A stretch of 35,091 nucleotides of DNA from RGIG4097 sp964599875 (GTDB taxonomy: Bacteria; Bacillota; Clostridia; Christensenellales; CAG-917): assembly GCA_964599875.1 (NCBI GenBank), contig CAZRHE010000017.1, positions 1 to 35,091 of the forward strand, read 5' to 3'. Positions 15,316-22,918 of this stretch are shown in pieces. Numbering within the stretch: position 1 is the first letter of the stretch; each line of letters begins with the position of its first letter. The translations under genes were made by a program, and so were the position numbers. The notes beneath the pieces were generated by a model. The model saw only the letters and a list, made by a program, of their open reading frames with translations, made no database searches and was not told the DNA's origin.

Positions 15316-16932
15316 ATGTTTACTATTTTATCGGCGACAGAAGTATGGCCTCAATGGCTAATTTTCGCCGTTTACATCGCAGTTATTCTTGCGGTGGCTT
15401 TCGTGACGAGAAAGAAAAGTCTTTCCGTTGAAGGATTTATGTTTGCAAATAAAGGCGTAGGCGGATGGCTTAGTGCGTTTGCTTACGGCGCGACATACTT
15501 TTCAGCAGTCGTATTCGTCGGATACGCGGGCAAATTCGGCTGGTCTTTCGGGCTTTCCGCTGTTTGGACGGGGATTGGCAATATGCTTTTCGGCACTTTG
15601 CTTGCTTGGATTGTCCTTGCAAGACGCACGAAACTCATGACGTCCTCTCTCGGCGCGCGCACTATGCCCGAATTTTTCGAGAAGAGATACGAAAGTTCGC
15701 ATATCAAACTCGTCGCGTCCCTTGTTATATTCGTATTTTTGCTGCCGTACTCGGCGTCCGTCTATCAGGGAATGGGCTACATTTTCGAAGCCGTTCTCGG
15801 CATAGACGCCACGTGGTGCATAGTCATTCTTGCGGGGCTAACTGCGATATACTTGTTCCTCGGCGGATACTTTGCGACGACGATTACGGACTTCATTCAA
15901 GGCATAATCATGCTCGTAGGCGTCACGGCGGCGGTGTTTATGTTCCTTGGCAACGACAAGATGAATTGGGGAGAGGGACTTTCCGCACTTTGGAACGACG
16001 CGAATTTGACCTTTATTCCAAACGCAACCACTCCCGAGGGCAAAACCTTCCTCGACAATCAACTCTTCAACGTGATAATTCTCGTGTTGCTGACCTCGTT
16101 CGGCATATGGGGACTTCCGCAATCCGTGCATAAGTTTTACGCAATTAAGGACGACGCGGCAATCAAGAGAGGAACGATTATATCAACCATCTTTGCGGCA
16201 ATCGTAGGTTGCGGAGCGTACTTTATGGGCAGTATGATAACGAGATTTATCTCGAACGACGAATTTGTGAACGAACTCGGTGGAAACTTCGACAAACTCA
16301 TGCCCGCCATGATCGTCGAAAATCTCCCGTCCGCAATGCTCGGATTAATCATAGTGCTGTTGTTTGCAGCGTCCATGTCAACGCTTGCGGCGCTTTCCAT
16401 GTCGTCGAGTTCGACGGTCACGGTGGACTTTGTAAAGGGTTACGTCAAAAAGGATATGCCCGACTCCAATATGCAGATTTTGATGAGGGTGTTGTGCCTT
16501 GTTTTCGTGGCGATATCCGCGGTGCTCGCAATCGTCGAAATCGACGCAATCGTCAGTATGATGAGCCTAAGTTGGGGCGCGATTGCGGGTTGCTTTATAG
16601 GACCTTACGTCTACGGTCTATACAGCAAAAAGGCGAATAAGGCGGGCGCATATGCGTCTATCGTATTCAGTCTTCTTCTCACGTTTGCACTTATCGTGGG
16701 ACTCGGATATTACGTGCTCGAGGCGGCGGGAAATCAGCCTACTTTCGGCGAGGCGTTCAAGGCGGGAATCGGACGCAGTCCGTTCATCGGAGTTTGCACT
16801 ATGGCGGGAAGTATGATTATCACTCCTATCGCAAGCCTGATATTCGACAAAAAGTGCAAAGTAACAACCGAAACTCTCGACAAATCGTTCGCAGGCATAG
16901 GGAAAAAATCCGCAAACGAAATAAACGCATAA
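15316..16932 (+). CDS. Sodium:solute symporter (SSS family)
   Basis: The 538-residue polytopic protein has about 13 hydrophobic helices and the LeuT-like SSS pattern. The start PQWLIFAVYIAVILAVAF is followed by GFMFANKGVGGWLSAFAYGA (the GxxxGG/Na-site region), the LGARTMPEFFEKRY loop, the QGxxY stretch, and GIWGLPQSVHKFYAIKD. SSS members import sugars, amino acids, sialic acid, vitamins or carboxylates with sodium; the substrate cannot be read here. GGAG lies before the ATG. It is followed after 12 bases by an ABC exporter on the same strand. Confidence 0.9.
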   Translation: MFTILSATEVWPQWLIFAVYIAVILAVAFVTRKKSLSVEGFMFANKGVGGWLSAFAYGATYFSAVVFVGYAGKFGWSFGLSAVWTGIGNMLFGTLLAWIVLARRTKLMTSSLGARTMPEFFEKRYESSHIKLVASLVIFVFLLPYSASVYQGMGYIFEAVLGIDATWCIVILAGLTAIYLFLGGYFATTITDFIQGIIMLVGVTAAVFMFLGNDKMNWGEGLSALWNDANLTFIPNATTPEGKTFLDNQLFNVIILVLLTSFGIWGLPQSVHKFYAIKDDAAIKRGTIISTIFAAIVGCGAYFMGSMITRFISNDEFVNELGGNFDKLMPAMIVENLPSAMLGLIIVLLFAASMSTLAALSMSSSSTVTVDFVKGYVKKDMPDSNMQILMRVLCLVFVAISAVLAIVEIDAIVSMMSLSWGAIAGCFIGPYVYGLYSKKANKAGAYASIVFSLLLTFALIVGLGYYVLEAAGNQPTFGEAFKAGIGRSPFIGVCTMAGSMIITPIASLIFDKKCKVTTETLDKSFAGIGKKSANEINA

Positions 16933-16944
16933 ACGGAAAAGGAT

Positions 16945-18717
16945 ATGAAAAAAGAAAAATCGCTGTTCGGAAGATTCGTAGGATATTACAAACCGCACAA
17001 AAAGACTTTTGCGGCGGATATGTTTTGCTCTTTCGTGTTTTCTGTCAGCGGTCTTTTGTATCCGATAATATCAACGAAAGTGCTCGACGAGTGCATCCCG
17101 AACGGTCTTTTGAAGGAAACTATAATACTTTGCTCGGTTTTGCTTGCAATATATATCGTGCGCGCGGGCATGAATTATTACGTCAACTACTACGGGCACG
17201 TTATGGGCGTGAAGATGCAGGCGCAAATGCGCTCGGATCTGTTCAAGCACCTCGAAAAATTGCCTTATTCGTTTTACGATAACAACGAAACGGGACAGAT
17301 GATGACGAGAATGACCAACGATATTTTCGACGTCAGCGAACTTGCCCACCACGGCCCAGAAAATTTGTTCATAACCACTTTCGTAACTCTCGGCTCGTTT
17401 GCGTATCTCTGCACGATAAGTTGGAAATTGTCCCTTATCATATTCGCGTTTTTGCCCGTACTTTTCCTTATCGCGTTTGCGTGCAAGAAGAATATGAACA
17501 ACGCTTTCAGAAAGAGTAGGGAAGAAATCGGCGGAATAAACGCTACCCTCGAAAACAGCATAGCGGGGATAAGAGTGTCTAAAGCGTTTGCAAACGGAGA
17601 ATACGAGCAAGAAAAATTCGAGCGCAACAACTCCGCTTTTGTGAAAGCAAGGAGCAAAGCGTATAAGGCGATGGGGACTTTTTCCGCAAGTATGAAATTC
17701 GTCACGCAGGCGTACAACGCAATAGTTTTGCTTGCGGGCGCGCTTTTCTGCATCTACGACGGTGAGCATTTCGACTACGTAGACCTCGTGGCGTTTATGA
17801 TTTCCATAAACCTGTTCATATCCCCGATAGAAACCCTCATCGCATTCTTCGAGCAATTACAGGACGGCGTGACGGGATTCAGGCGTTTCGTCGCGATTAT
17901 GGACGTGCCTGCAGAAGAGGATGACGAAGACGCGGCGGCAATCGAAAGCGTCAAGGGGGACGTGCGTTTTGAAAACGTCAGTTTCGATTACGGCGACGGC
18001 AGAAAGGTTTTGAAGAATATCTCATTGCATATCCCCGCGGGCAAGACGTATGCTTTCGTGGGTGCAAGCGGGGGCGGAAAAACCACCATATGCCACCTGA
18101 TTCCGAAGTTTTATAAGGTCGAAGAGGGGGAAATTTTCCTCGACGACGTGCCTATATCTAAAATCACCAACGAATCCTTGCGCAAGAATATAGGGATTGT
18201 GCAGCAAGACGTTTTTCTGTTTACGGGGTCGTTCAGGGATAATATCGCATTCGGAAATCCCTCCGCTACGGACGAGGAGATAATCACCGCCGCAAAACGC
18301 GCGGATATACACGACTATATTCAGTCCTTGCCCGACGGCTACGACACGCAAATAGGGGAGAGGGGAGTCAAACTTTCGGGCGGTCAAAAACAGCGTTTGA
18401 GTATCGCGCGCGTGTTCCTCAAAAATCCTCCCGTGCTGATTTTGGACGAGGCGACTTCCGCGCTTGACAACGCCACAGAGGCGGTCATTCAAAAAGCACT
18501 CTACGGGCTCAGCGAAGGGCGCACCGCTCTCGTCGTCGCGCATAGACTTTCAGCGGTCAGAAACGCAGACAAAATCATCGTCGTCAACAAGGGCGAAATC
18601 GAGGAAGAAGGCACCCACGACGAACTTATGGCAATCGAAAACGGCGTCTACAAAACCTTATACGAAGCGACTTATCGCGACGAAATTCTCCCCGAAGAAT
18701 TGATAGAAATCGGCTGA
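16945..18717 (+). CDS. ABC transporter, fused permease and ATPase (MsbA/LmrA type)
   Basis: The 590-residue half-transporter has six transmembrane helices in the first 310 residues and a nucleotide-binding domain with Walker A GASGGGKTTI, Q-loop VQQDVFLFTG, signature LSGGQKQR, Walker B VLILDEATSALD and the H-loop VVAHRLSAV. Such exporters act as homodimers or heterodimers and move lipids, peptides or drugs outward. No partner half-transporter gene is adjacent, so a homodimer is the simplest reading. It is closely linked to the SSS symporter. The acidic insert EEDDEDAAAIE at the start of the ATPase domain is a linker. There is no strong terminator downstream. Confidence 0.93.
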   Translation: MKKEKSLFGRFVGYYKPHKKTFAADMFCSFVFSVSGLLYPIISTKVLDECIPNGLLKETIILCSVLLAIYIVRAGMNYYVNYYGHVMGVKMQAQMRSDLFKHLEKLPYSFYDNNETGQMMTRMTNDIFDVSELAHHGPENLFITTFVTLGSFAYLCTISWKLSLIIFAFLPVLFLIAFACKKNMNNAFRKSREEIGGINATLENSIAGIRVSKAFANGEYEQEKFERNNSAFVKARSKAYKAMGTFSASMKFVTQAYNAIVLLAGALFCIYDGEHFDYVDLVAFMISINLFISPIETLIAFFEQLQDGVTGFRRFVAIMDVPAEEDDEDAAAIESVKGDVRFENVSFDYGDGRKVLKNISLHIPAGKTYAFVGASGGGKTTICHLIPKFYKVEEGEIFLDDVPISKITNESLRKNIGIVQQDVFLFTGSFRDNIAFGNPSATDEEIITAAKRADIHDYIQSLPDGYDTQIGERGVKLSGGQKQRLSIARVFLKNPPVLILDEATSALDNATEAVIQKALYGLSEGRTALVVAHRLSAVRNADKIIVVNKGEIEEEGTHDELMAIENGVYKTLYEATYRDEILPEELIEIG

Positions 18718-18833
18718 TATTAGTTATAAGTTGATCATTACGACAACTTGTCTACTCAAATAATCTTAATTTATACGAAATTTTAATCGAATTGTCTACC
18801 CCAAAATAGAAAACAAGGTAGACGCGATTTTTG
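18718..18833 (+). other. Boundary region at the start of the AT-rich segment
   Basis: This interval is AT-rich. It has a short AAGTTG/CAACTT dyad near 18730-18751 and a second dyad, GTCTACC (18794-18800) with GGTAGAC (18817-18823), followed by GCGATTTTTG. The word TTGTCTAC occurs twice (near 18747 and 18792). No gene is seen. The second dyad may be a weak terminator or a protein-binding site. Confidence 0.3.
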
Positions 18834-18861
18834 TTGAAATGAAGTTTTTATATTGTATAAT
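18834..18861 (+). promoter_or_regulatory. SigA-type promoter of the toxin/immunity-like pair
   Basis: TTGAAA (18834-18839), a 16-base spacer and a perfect TATAAT (18856-18861). The pair thus has its own promoter, separate from the ABC exporter. Confidence 0.65.
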
Positions 18862-18917
18862 ATAAGAGCAGAAACAAAAATTGCGTTTCTTGACTATGAA
18901 CTATCGAGGTGATATAA

Positions 18918-19397
18918 TTGAAGAAAAGTTTTGTAGATAAATGGATATATAAGACTACAAAAAAACCGACGTGCTATAAAGAGGTTAAAAATCCTCCTCA
19001 AACTGCTATCGCGAAATTGTTGCGTCCACAGGATGCTCGGCAAGTGCAATATAATAATTGGAGCAAAGCGCATAAGGTTTATTCGGGATCATATCTTCCG
19101 AAAGATAAGGAAAAGTTGTTGCGTAGCGGATGGCAAAAGCAAGTTGTAGGAAATGAAAATCATCAAGTAATACAACGGAAAAGCACGAAACAAGTCGTTC
19201 GCTATGATATGCACAAAAGTGATCCCCCGCACGCGCATTGGCTGTTTTGGTGGAAAAAGAATATTACTCCTCGAGAATATCGTGAGTTTAAATCGAGAGA
19301 ATTTTCGGGAGAAAAAGTGTATTATAACAAATACGGCGAATTGACTTCGCGTAGAGATAGTGAACATCATATTTATTTTGAAGAGGAAGAAAGATGA
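18918..19397 (+). CDS. Toxin-like hypothetical protein (possible stand-alone polymorphic-toxin domain)
   Basis: The 159-residue protein starts at TTG 18918 behind GAGGTGAT. It is strongly basic in its first 100 residues and ends acidic. Histidine/tryptophan-rich motifs stand out: KLLRSGWQKQV, VVRYDMHKSDPPHAHWLFWW, then VYYNKYGELTSRRDSEHHIYF. From memory, the GW...VRYD...H.H pattern resembles C-terminal domains of polymorphic toxins, where clustered histidines are catalytic; this is inference, not a family match. There is no signal peptide or leader domain. The stop overlaps the next ATG by four bases, the usual arrangement of a toxin with its immunity or antitoxin gene. Codon use is more AT-rich than in the flanking genes, which suggests acquisition. 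Confidence 0.6.
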   Translation: MKKSFVDKWIYKTTKKPTCYKEVKNPPQTAIAKLLRPQDARQVQYNNWSKAHKVYSGSYLPKDKEKLLRSGWQKQVVGNENHQVIQRKSTKQVVRYDMHKSDPPHAHWLFWWKKNITPREYREFKSREFSGEKVYYNKYGELTSRRDSEHHIYFEEEER

Positions 19398-19786
19398 TTT
19401 TAAATAAGCAAAACATAGAACGATTGATACCGTTTTCCATACACGACGGAAGCATCCGTGACGTTAAATGGGACGGAGATGAATTGTACGTCCTTATAGA
19501 AGTATGCGCAAATGATCGAGGTGGAATCAAGTGTGTATCGTTGTGTTTTTCGGGTGTGGAATGGATAAGAAGTGTTTGCGATGAAAAACACGACGGATAC
19601 GTCGAGGGCACGAGTTATGACGAATATCCATTGATAGATAAGGATAAACTGAATGAAAATTTTGTTGAATACGTTTGCTACGGTTTGTTGGACGATATTA
19701 CTCTTATCGACGACGATATTGTCGGAATAAATCAAGTGTTTTTCTTTAATTCAACCGCCGTTGACGTCTTAAAAATAAGCGAATAA
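19394..19786 (+). CDS. Immunity-like acidic hypothetical protein
   Basis: The 130-residue acidic soluble protein begins FSIHDGSIRDVKWDGDELYVLIE near residue 14, an arrangement often seen in small immunity-type or DUF proteins of Bacillota. It is beta-rich and has no membrane segment. It overlaps the basic gene upstream by ATGA, and GAGGAAG serves as ribosome binding site. The contrast (basic, histidine-rich partner followed by acidic protein) is typical of nuclease/immunity pairs, but neither activity is demonstrated by sequence. A hairpin terminator follows at 19802. Confidence 0.6.
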   Translation: MILNKQNIERLIPFSIHDGSIRDVKWDGDELYVLIEVCANDRGGIKCVSLCFSGVEWIRSVCDEKHDGYVEGTSYDEYPLIDKDKLNENFVEYVCYGLLDDITLIDDDIVGINQVFFFNSTAVDVLKISE

Positions 19787-19801
19787 CATGAACGATTATA
19801 T

Positions 19802-19835
19802 AAAACGCATCTCAATCAAAGATGCGTTTTTGTAT
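19802..19835 (+). terminator. Terminator of the toxin/immunity-like pair
   Basis: AAACGCATCT and AGATGCGTTT form a hairpin around CAATCAA, followed by a T-run. It may also act on the convergent minus-strand transcript. Confidence 0.8.
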
Positions 19836-19867
19836 AACGGGGCGTTTTGAGAATACAAATTAATGCC

Positions 19868-19999
19868 TTATTTACTTTTTTTGCGATTAGCGTTCTTCTT
19901 GGCATAATATGCCGCAATGGCTTCTTTTTGTTTTTTTCTTGCTTCTGGTGTTTTTGCTTTCACGTAACCGCTTTTCTTTTTATCTTTATTAAAAAACAT
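19868..19999 (-). CDS. Small basic protein, 43 residues
   Basis: A short open frame on the minus strand starts at ATG 19999, directly after the TAA stop of the WYL-like gene. A very strong ribosome binding site (GAGGAGGAAG) lies inside the end of that gene. The product begins MFFNKDKKKSGYVKAK and ends YYAKKNANRKKSK. It is lysine-rich and probably one helix with a disordered tail, suited to binding nucleic acid or an acidic partner. I do not recognise the family. The coupling and ribosome binding site make translation credible. Confidence 0.6.
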   Translation of the reverse strand: MFFNKDKKKSGYVKAKTPEARKKQKEAIAAYYAKKNANRKKSK

Positions 20000-20755
20000 T
20001 TAGACTTCCTCCTCGTTATCAATATCAGTGAATCCGTAATTTTCGAAGTATGAGTACAGTTCTTCCAGAAGTTGATCAGATGGGGAGTATTTTTGTTTTA
20101 TCATATAGATATCTTGTATTCTATACAACGGAATGCTTTTGATTTTATTGTTATTTATATCATAAAATATGCAATAGTTCGTTTGGTCGTAAATATAACC
20201 ATAGCAATAATTGAATGCAAATGCCTTATATCTTGTATTTGTTTTTTTATCTCTGAAATGAAGTATACGACGAGAGGTGCAAGCCGTATCGAATATATCC
20301 AATTCATTGTCGAATACAAACATCTCCCTCCTATAAAGTGGGAAGTGTACATATTCGTTTAATAGGCCCCTTATATATTCGGGCACAGTCTGTGCCGTTA
20401 TAAGTGTTTCGCTTGTTTCGATTTCGTCATACGTTGATATTGTTTCTTTTGAGGGTCTAATCCAAATATATTCATCTAAGCTCATCAAACCCTCATTATT
20501 AAAATAAACTTTGTCTATAACGGTGTTTACGGCTTCGTATATTTTTTCGCTATCGTCGCGATTATATTGGTTCTTTAATATGTTTTTGATTTCGCTTCGT
20601 CGCTCTTTACGAACGGCTAAAAGGGTAGGAATTAGTTTGTTGAGCAAAGCATTTCTGTTTGCATTTCCGTTTTTGATGAAATCAAAATATCGAGCATCGC
20701 TTTCCAAAATGCTTGCAACAAAAGATGATACTTTAACTTTGATTTTGTCTATCAT
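20000..20755 (-). CDS. WYL-domain-type transcriptional regulator (putative)
   Basis: The 251-residue protein has an N-terminal ribbon-helix-helix-like part (residues 1-60; FDFIKNGNANRNALLNKLIP is a phrase I associate with clostridial WYL regulators). A C-terminal beta-rich part (about 150-225) has the WYL look: YKAFAFNYCYGYIYDQTNY followed by KSIPLYRIQDIYMI. WYL regulators sense ligands, often nucleotides or nucleic acid, and control stress or defence genes. The ATG follows the P1-peptidase stop without a gap (TAAATG), with GAAGGAA as ribosome binding site, so it is probably the fourth gene of the sulfatase operon. Base composition is much more AT-rich than that of the upstream genes. Confidence 0.6.
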   Translation of the reverse strand: MIDKIKVKVSSFVASILESDARYFDFIKNGNANRNALLNKLIPTLLAVRKERRSEIKNILKNQYNRDDSEKIYEAVNTVIDKVYFNNEGLMSLDEYIWIRPSKETISTYDEIETSETLITAQTVPEYIRGLLNEYVHFPLYRREMFVFDNELDIFDTACTSRRILHFRDKKTNTRYKAFAFNYCYGYIYDQTNYCIFYDINNNKIKSIPLYRIQDIYMIKQKYSPSDQLLEELYSYFENYGFTDIDNEEEV

Positions 20756-21721
20756 TTAGTTTCCTTCGCAGGTGAGTCCCAGACTGTCGTCGAGGTCGTC
20801 GTCGCAAACGACGGTGTAGCCGACTCCGGAGGTCACGGCGTTAAGGATTGCTTTTTCGGTTGCCTCGACCGCCGCGACTTGCAAAAGTGCGAAGTTTACG
20901 ACGGGGCGGGCGCCCGTTGCAAGACAAAACATGGTGTCGCCGTCGTAGTCCGTGTGGACGGGGCGGATAGTCCTTGCAAGTCCGTTGTGGGATATGGACG
21001 CAAGTTTGTTTGCTTGCACCTTGTTGATTTTCGCATTTGTGATTATGCAGCCTATTGTGGTGTTTTTGCCGAGAGCGAGTTTCATGAAAGAGCCCTCCAA
21101 CATACACTTATTCGTGTTGATGAAAGAGCCGTCGTTAGCGTGCGCCCCGGCGATGATTTCGTTTGTTTCGGGATTGACGACGTCCCCCATCGCGTTGACG
21201 GCGACGATAGCGGTTACCGTCACGCCGCATACCTTGACCGTTGCCGCGCCGACACCCGACTTATCGCAGAATTTCATTCCGCGAATTTTGCCGACGGTTG
21301 CGCCTTTGCCAACGCCGATTTGACCGAAATCAAGGGATGAACCTGCGTTTTCGCATGCTTTAACTCCCATTTCCGTCGTAGGATAGTGATATCCTTTTGC
21401 GTTCAAATCGAATATAACCGCACCCGTAACGATAGGTACGATTTTGCCGCCCGAGCGATAACCTATCCCTTTTTCGCGGAGATAATTCATGACGCCGACG
21501 GTGGATTCGAGTCCGTAAGCACTTCCGCCCGACAGCACGACTGCGTTGATTTTATCCATCATTTTTTCGGGGCGGAGAAGGTCTGTTTCTCTCGTGCCGG
21601 GGGCACCCCCTCTGCAGTCGCAACCGCCTACCGCGCCATTTGGCGCAAGTATAACCGTGACGCCCGTATGCTCGTCGTTTGCGTGTCCTACGGATATTCC
21701 TTTGGGTATGGTGATATTCAT
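20756..21721 (-). CDS. P1/S58 family self-processing peptidase (DmpA/NylC type)
   Basis: The 321-residue protein belongs to the P1 family of N-terminal-nucleophile hydrolases. Recognisable parts are the start ISVGHANDEHTGVTVILAPNG, the glycine-rich GGCDCRGGAPGTRETDLL, VVLSGGSAYGLES, and the autoprocessing site GKNTTIGCIITNA, where cleavage before Thr221 would free the nucleophile. Relatives are aminopeptidases (DmpA), beta-peptidyl aminopeptidases and the nylon-oligomer hydrolase NylC; the substrate here is unknown. There is no signal peptide. The ATG overlaps the maturase stop by one base (TAATG), so it is translated with the maturase. Confidence 0.92.
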   Translation of the reverse strand: MNITIPKGISVGHANDEHTGVTVILAPNGAVGGCDCRGGAPGTRETDLLRPEKMMDKINAVVLSGGSAYGLESTVGVMNYLREKGIGYRSGGKIVPIVTGAVIFDLNAKGYHYPTTEMGVKACENAGSSLDFGQIGVGKGATVGKIRGMKFCDKSGVGAATVKVCGVTVTAIVAVNAMGDVVNPETNEIIAGAHANDGSFINTNKCMLEGSFMKLALGKNTTIGCIITNAKINKVQANKLASISHNGLARTIRPVHTDYDGDTMFCLATGARPVVNFALLQVAAVEATEKAILNAVTSGVGYTVVCDDDLDDSLGLTCEGN

Positions 21722-22851
21722 TAGCTCATCCTTTTCAAGTGCGGCAGGGCGTAGGGGAAGAAGTTTTTATACGCACTGCATTTATCGAGGTCTATGCGCT
21801 CGCGCTTGCAACCGTTTTTGCATAGACGATAGTAGTTGCACTCTTTACATTTTTCTTCGATGCCGAGGCTTTCTTCGATAAACTTAACCGCTTTCGGGTC
21901 TTTTTCGAGAGCGAAGAAATCCGTGTCTTTAATGTTGCCGAGAGAGTATTCGTCAAGGCAGTAGAAGTCGCAGGGATAAACCTCTCCGTCCGCCTCTATG
22001 ACGTATTGGTGGGTGCAGTGACCGTTCATTCCGCATTGCTCCGCGCGCTGTGAGTGCGCAAGTCTTACGAAGTTGTCGAAAAGTCTAATCGAGGTGTATT
22101 TGCCGTCGATATAGTCTTTGAGATAGAGGGAGAATGCCTTTTTGAGGAATATCTCGTAATCCTCCGCCGTGATATTGAAATCCGCCTCTTCGATTCTTTC
22201 CGCCTCGTCCCCGTTGAGATAGAAGTCTTCGGGCGTATCCGCTTTGGGCGCACCGCCTATGGGTTTAAGGCAGGGGATGAATTGCAGGTGTTTGAATTTG
22301 TTTTTGCGGAAGAAGGAATACACTCTCGATATATTGTCCACGACGGGTTTCGTGAGGACGGTGAGGATATTGAAATCCACGCCCTTTGCTTGCAAGAGTT
22401 TCGCGCCCGCATACGCCTTTTCAAAGGTGGGGTTGCCCGACGCGTCTATTCGCAGATAATCCGTGACCGCGTCGCCGTCGAGGGAAAGCCCTACGAGATA
22501 GTGATTGCGCTTGAATATTTCGCACCATTCTTCGTCGAGAAGAGTGCCGTTTGTTTGCACGCCCACGTGCACCGCGCTTCCCTTGCGATTGAGTTCGGGG
22601 AGCATAGCGGCAAATTTTCTGAAGAAGTCTTTCCCCGCAAGCAGAGGCTCTCCGCCTTGGAAAGAAATCATCACCATACTGCCGTCTGCAAAATCGAACG
22701 CTTTTTTCAAAACGTCGCGCAAAACGTCCTCTTTCATAAAGCCGTGAGAGGGCATTTCGCGGTTGTCCGCGAGGTCGTGATAGAAACAATATTTGCATCT
22801 CAAATTGCAATTCGAGGATGCGGGCTTAATCATTATCGAGAGCGGGGGCAT
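21721..22851 (-). CDS. Anaerobic sulfatase-maturating enzyme (radical SAM, SPASM)
   Basis: The 376-residue radical SAM protein has the cluster motif CNLRCKYC (Cys15, 19, 22), the SAM-binding GGEP in SFQGGEPLL, and a C-terminal SPASM region with two more cysteine sets (CGMNGHC, YPCDFYC, CKECNYYRLCKNGCKRE). This is the anSME layout, which oxidises a Cys or Ser of a sulfatase to formylglycine without oxygen. The neighbouring upstream gene encodes a sulfatase with a CTPSR motif, its obvious client. The ribosome binding site AAGAGGTAAC precedes the ATG. Confidence 0.93.
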   Translation of the reverse strand: MPPLSIMIKPASSNCNLRCKYCFYHDLADNREMPSHGFMKEDVLRDVLKKAFDFADGSMVMISFQGGEPLLAGKDFFRKFAAMLPELNRKGSAVHVGVQTNGTLLDEEWCEIFKRNHYLVGLSLDGDAVTDYLRIDASGNPTFEKAYAGAKLLQAKGVDFNILTVLTKPVVDNISRVYSFFRKNKFKHLQFIPCLKPIGGAPKADTPEDFYLNGDEAERIEEADFNITAEDYEIFLKKAFSLYLKDYIDGKYTSIRLFDNFVRLAHSQRAEQCGMNGHCTHQYVIEADGEVYPCDFYCLDEYSLGNIKDTDFFALEKDPKAVKFIEESLGIEEKCKECNYYRLCKNGCKRERIDLDKCSAYKNFFPYALPHLKRMS

Positions 22852-22918
22852 AGTTACCTCTTATTCTTTTTAGTGATTTTATTTTGTCGAAACGGATAGA
22901 TAAAACCCGTTTTCGTGA

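Noticed and set aside
19847..20053. A 68-codon plus-strand frame in the AT-rich segment
   Set aside because: It is opposite the 43-residue gene and the end of the WYL-like gene, and its hydrophobic look comes from T-rich sequence.
22054..22899. A 281-codon plus-strand frame opposite the sulfatase maturase gene
   Set aside because: It is antisense to a certain radical SAM gene and has no recognisable domain.
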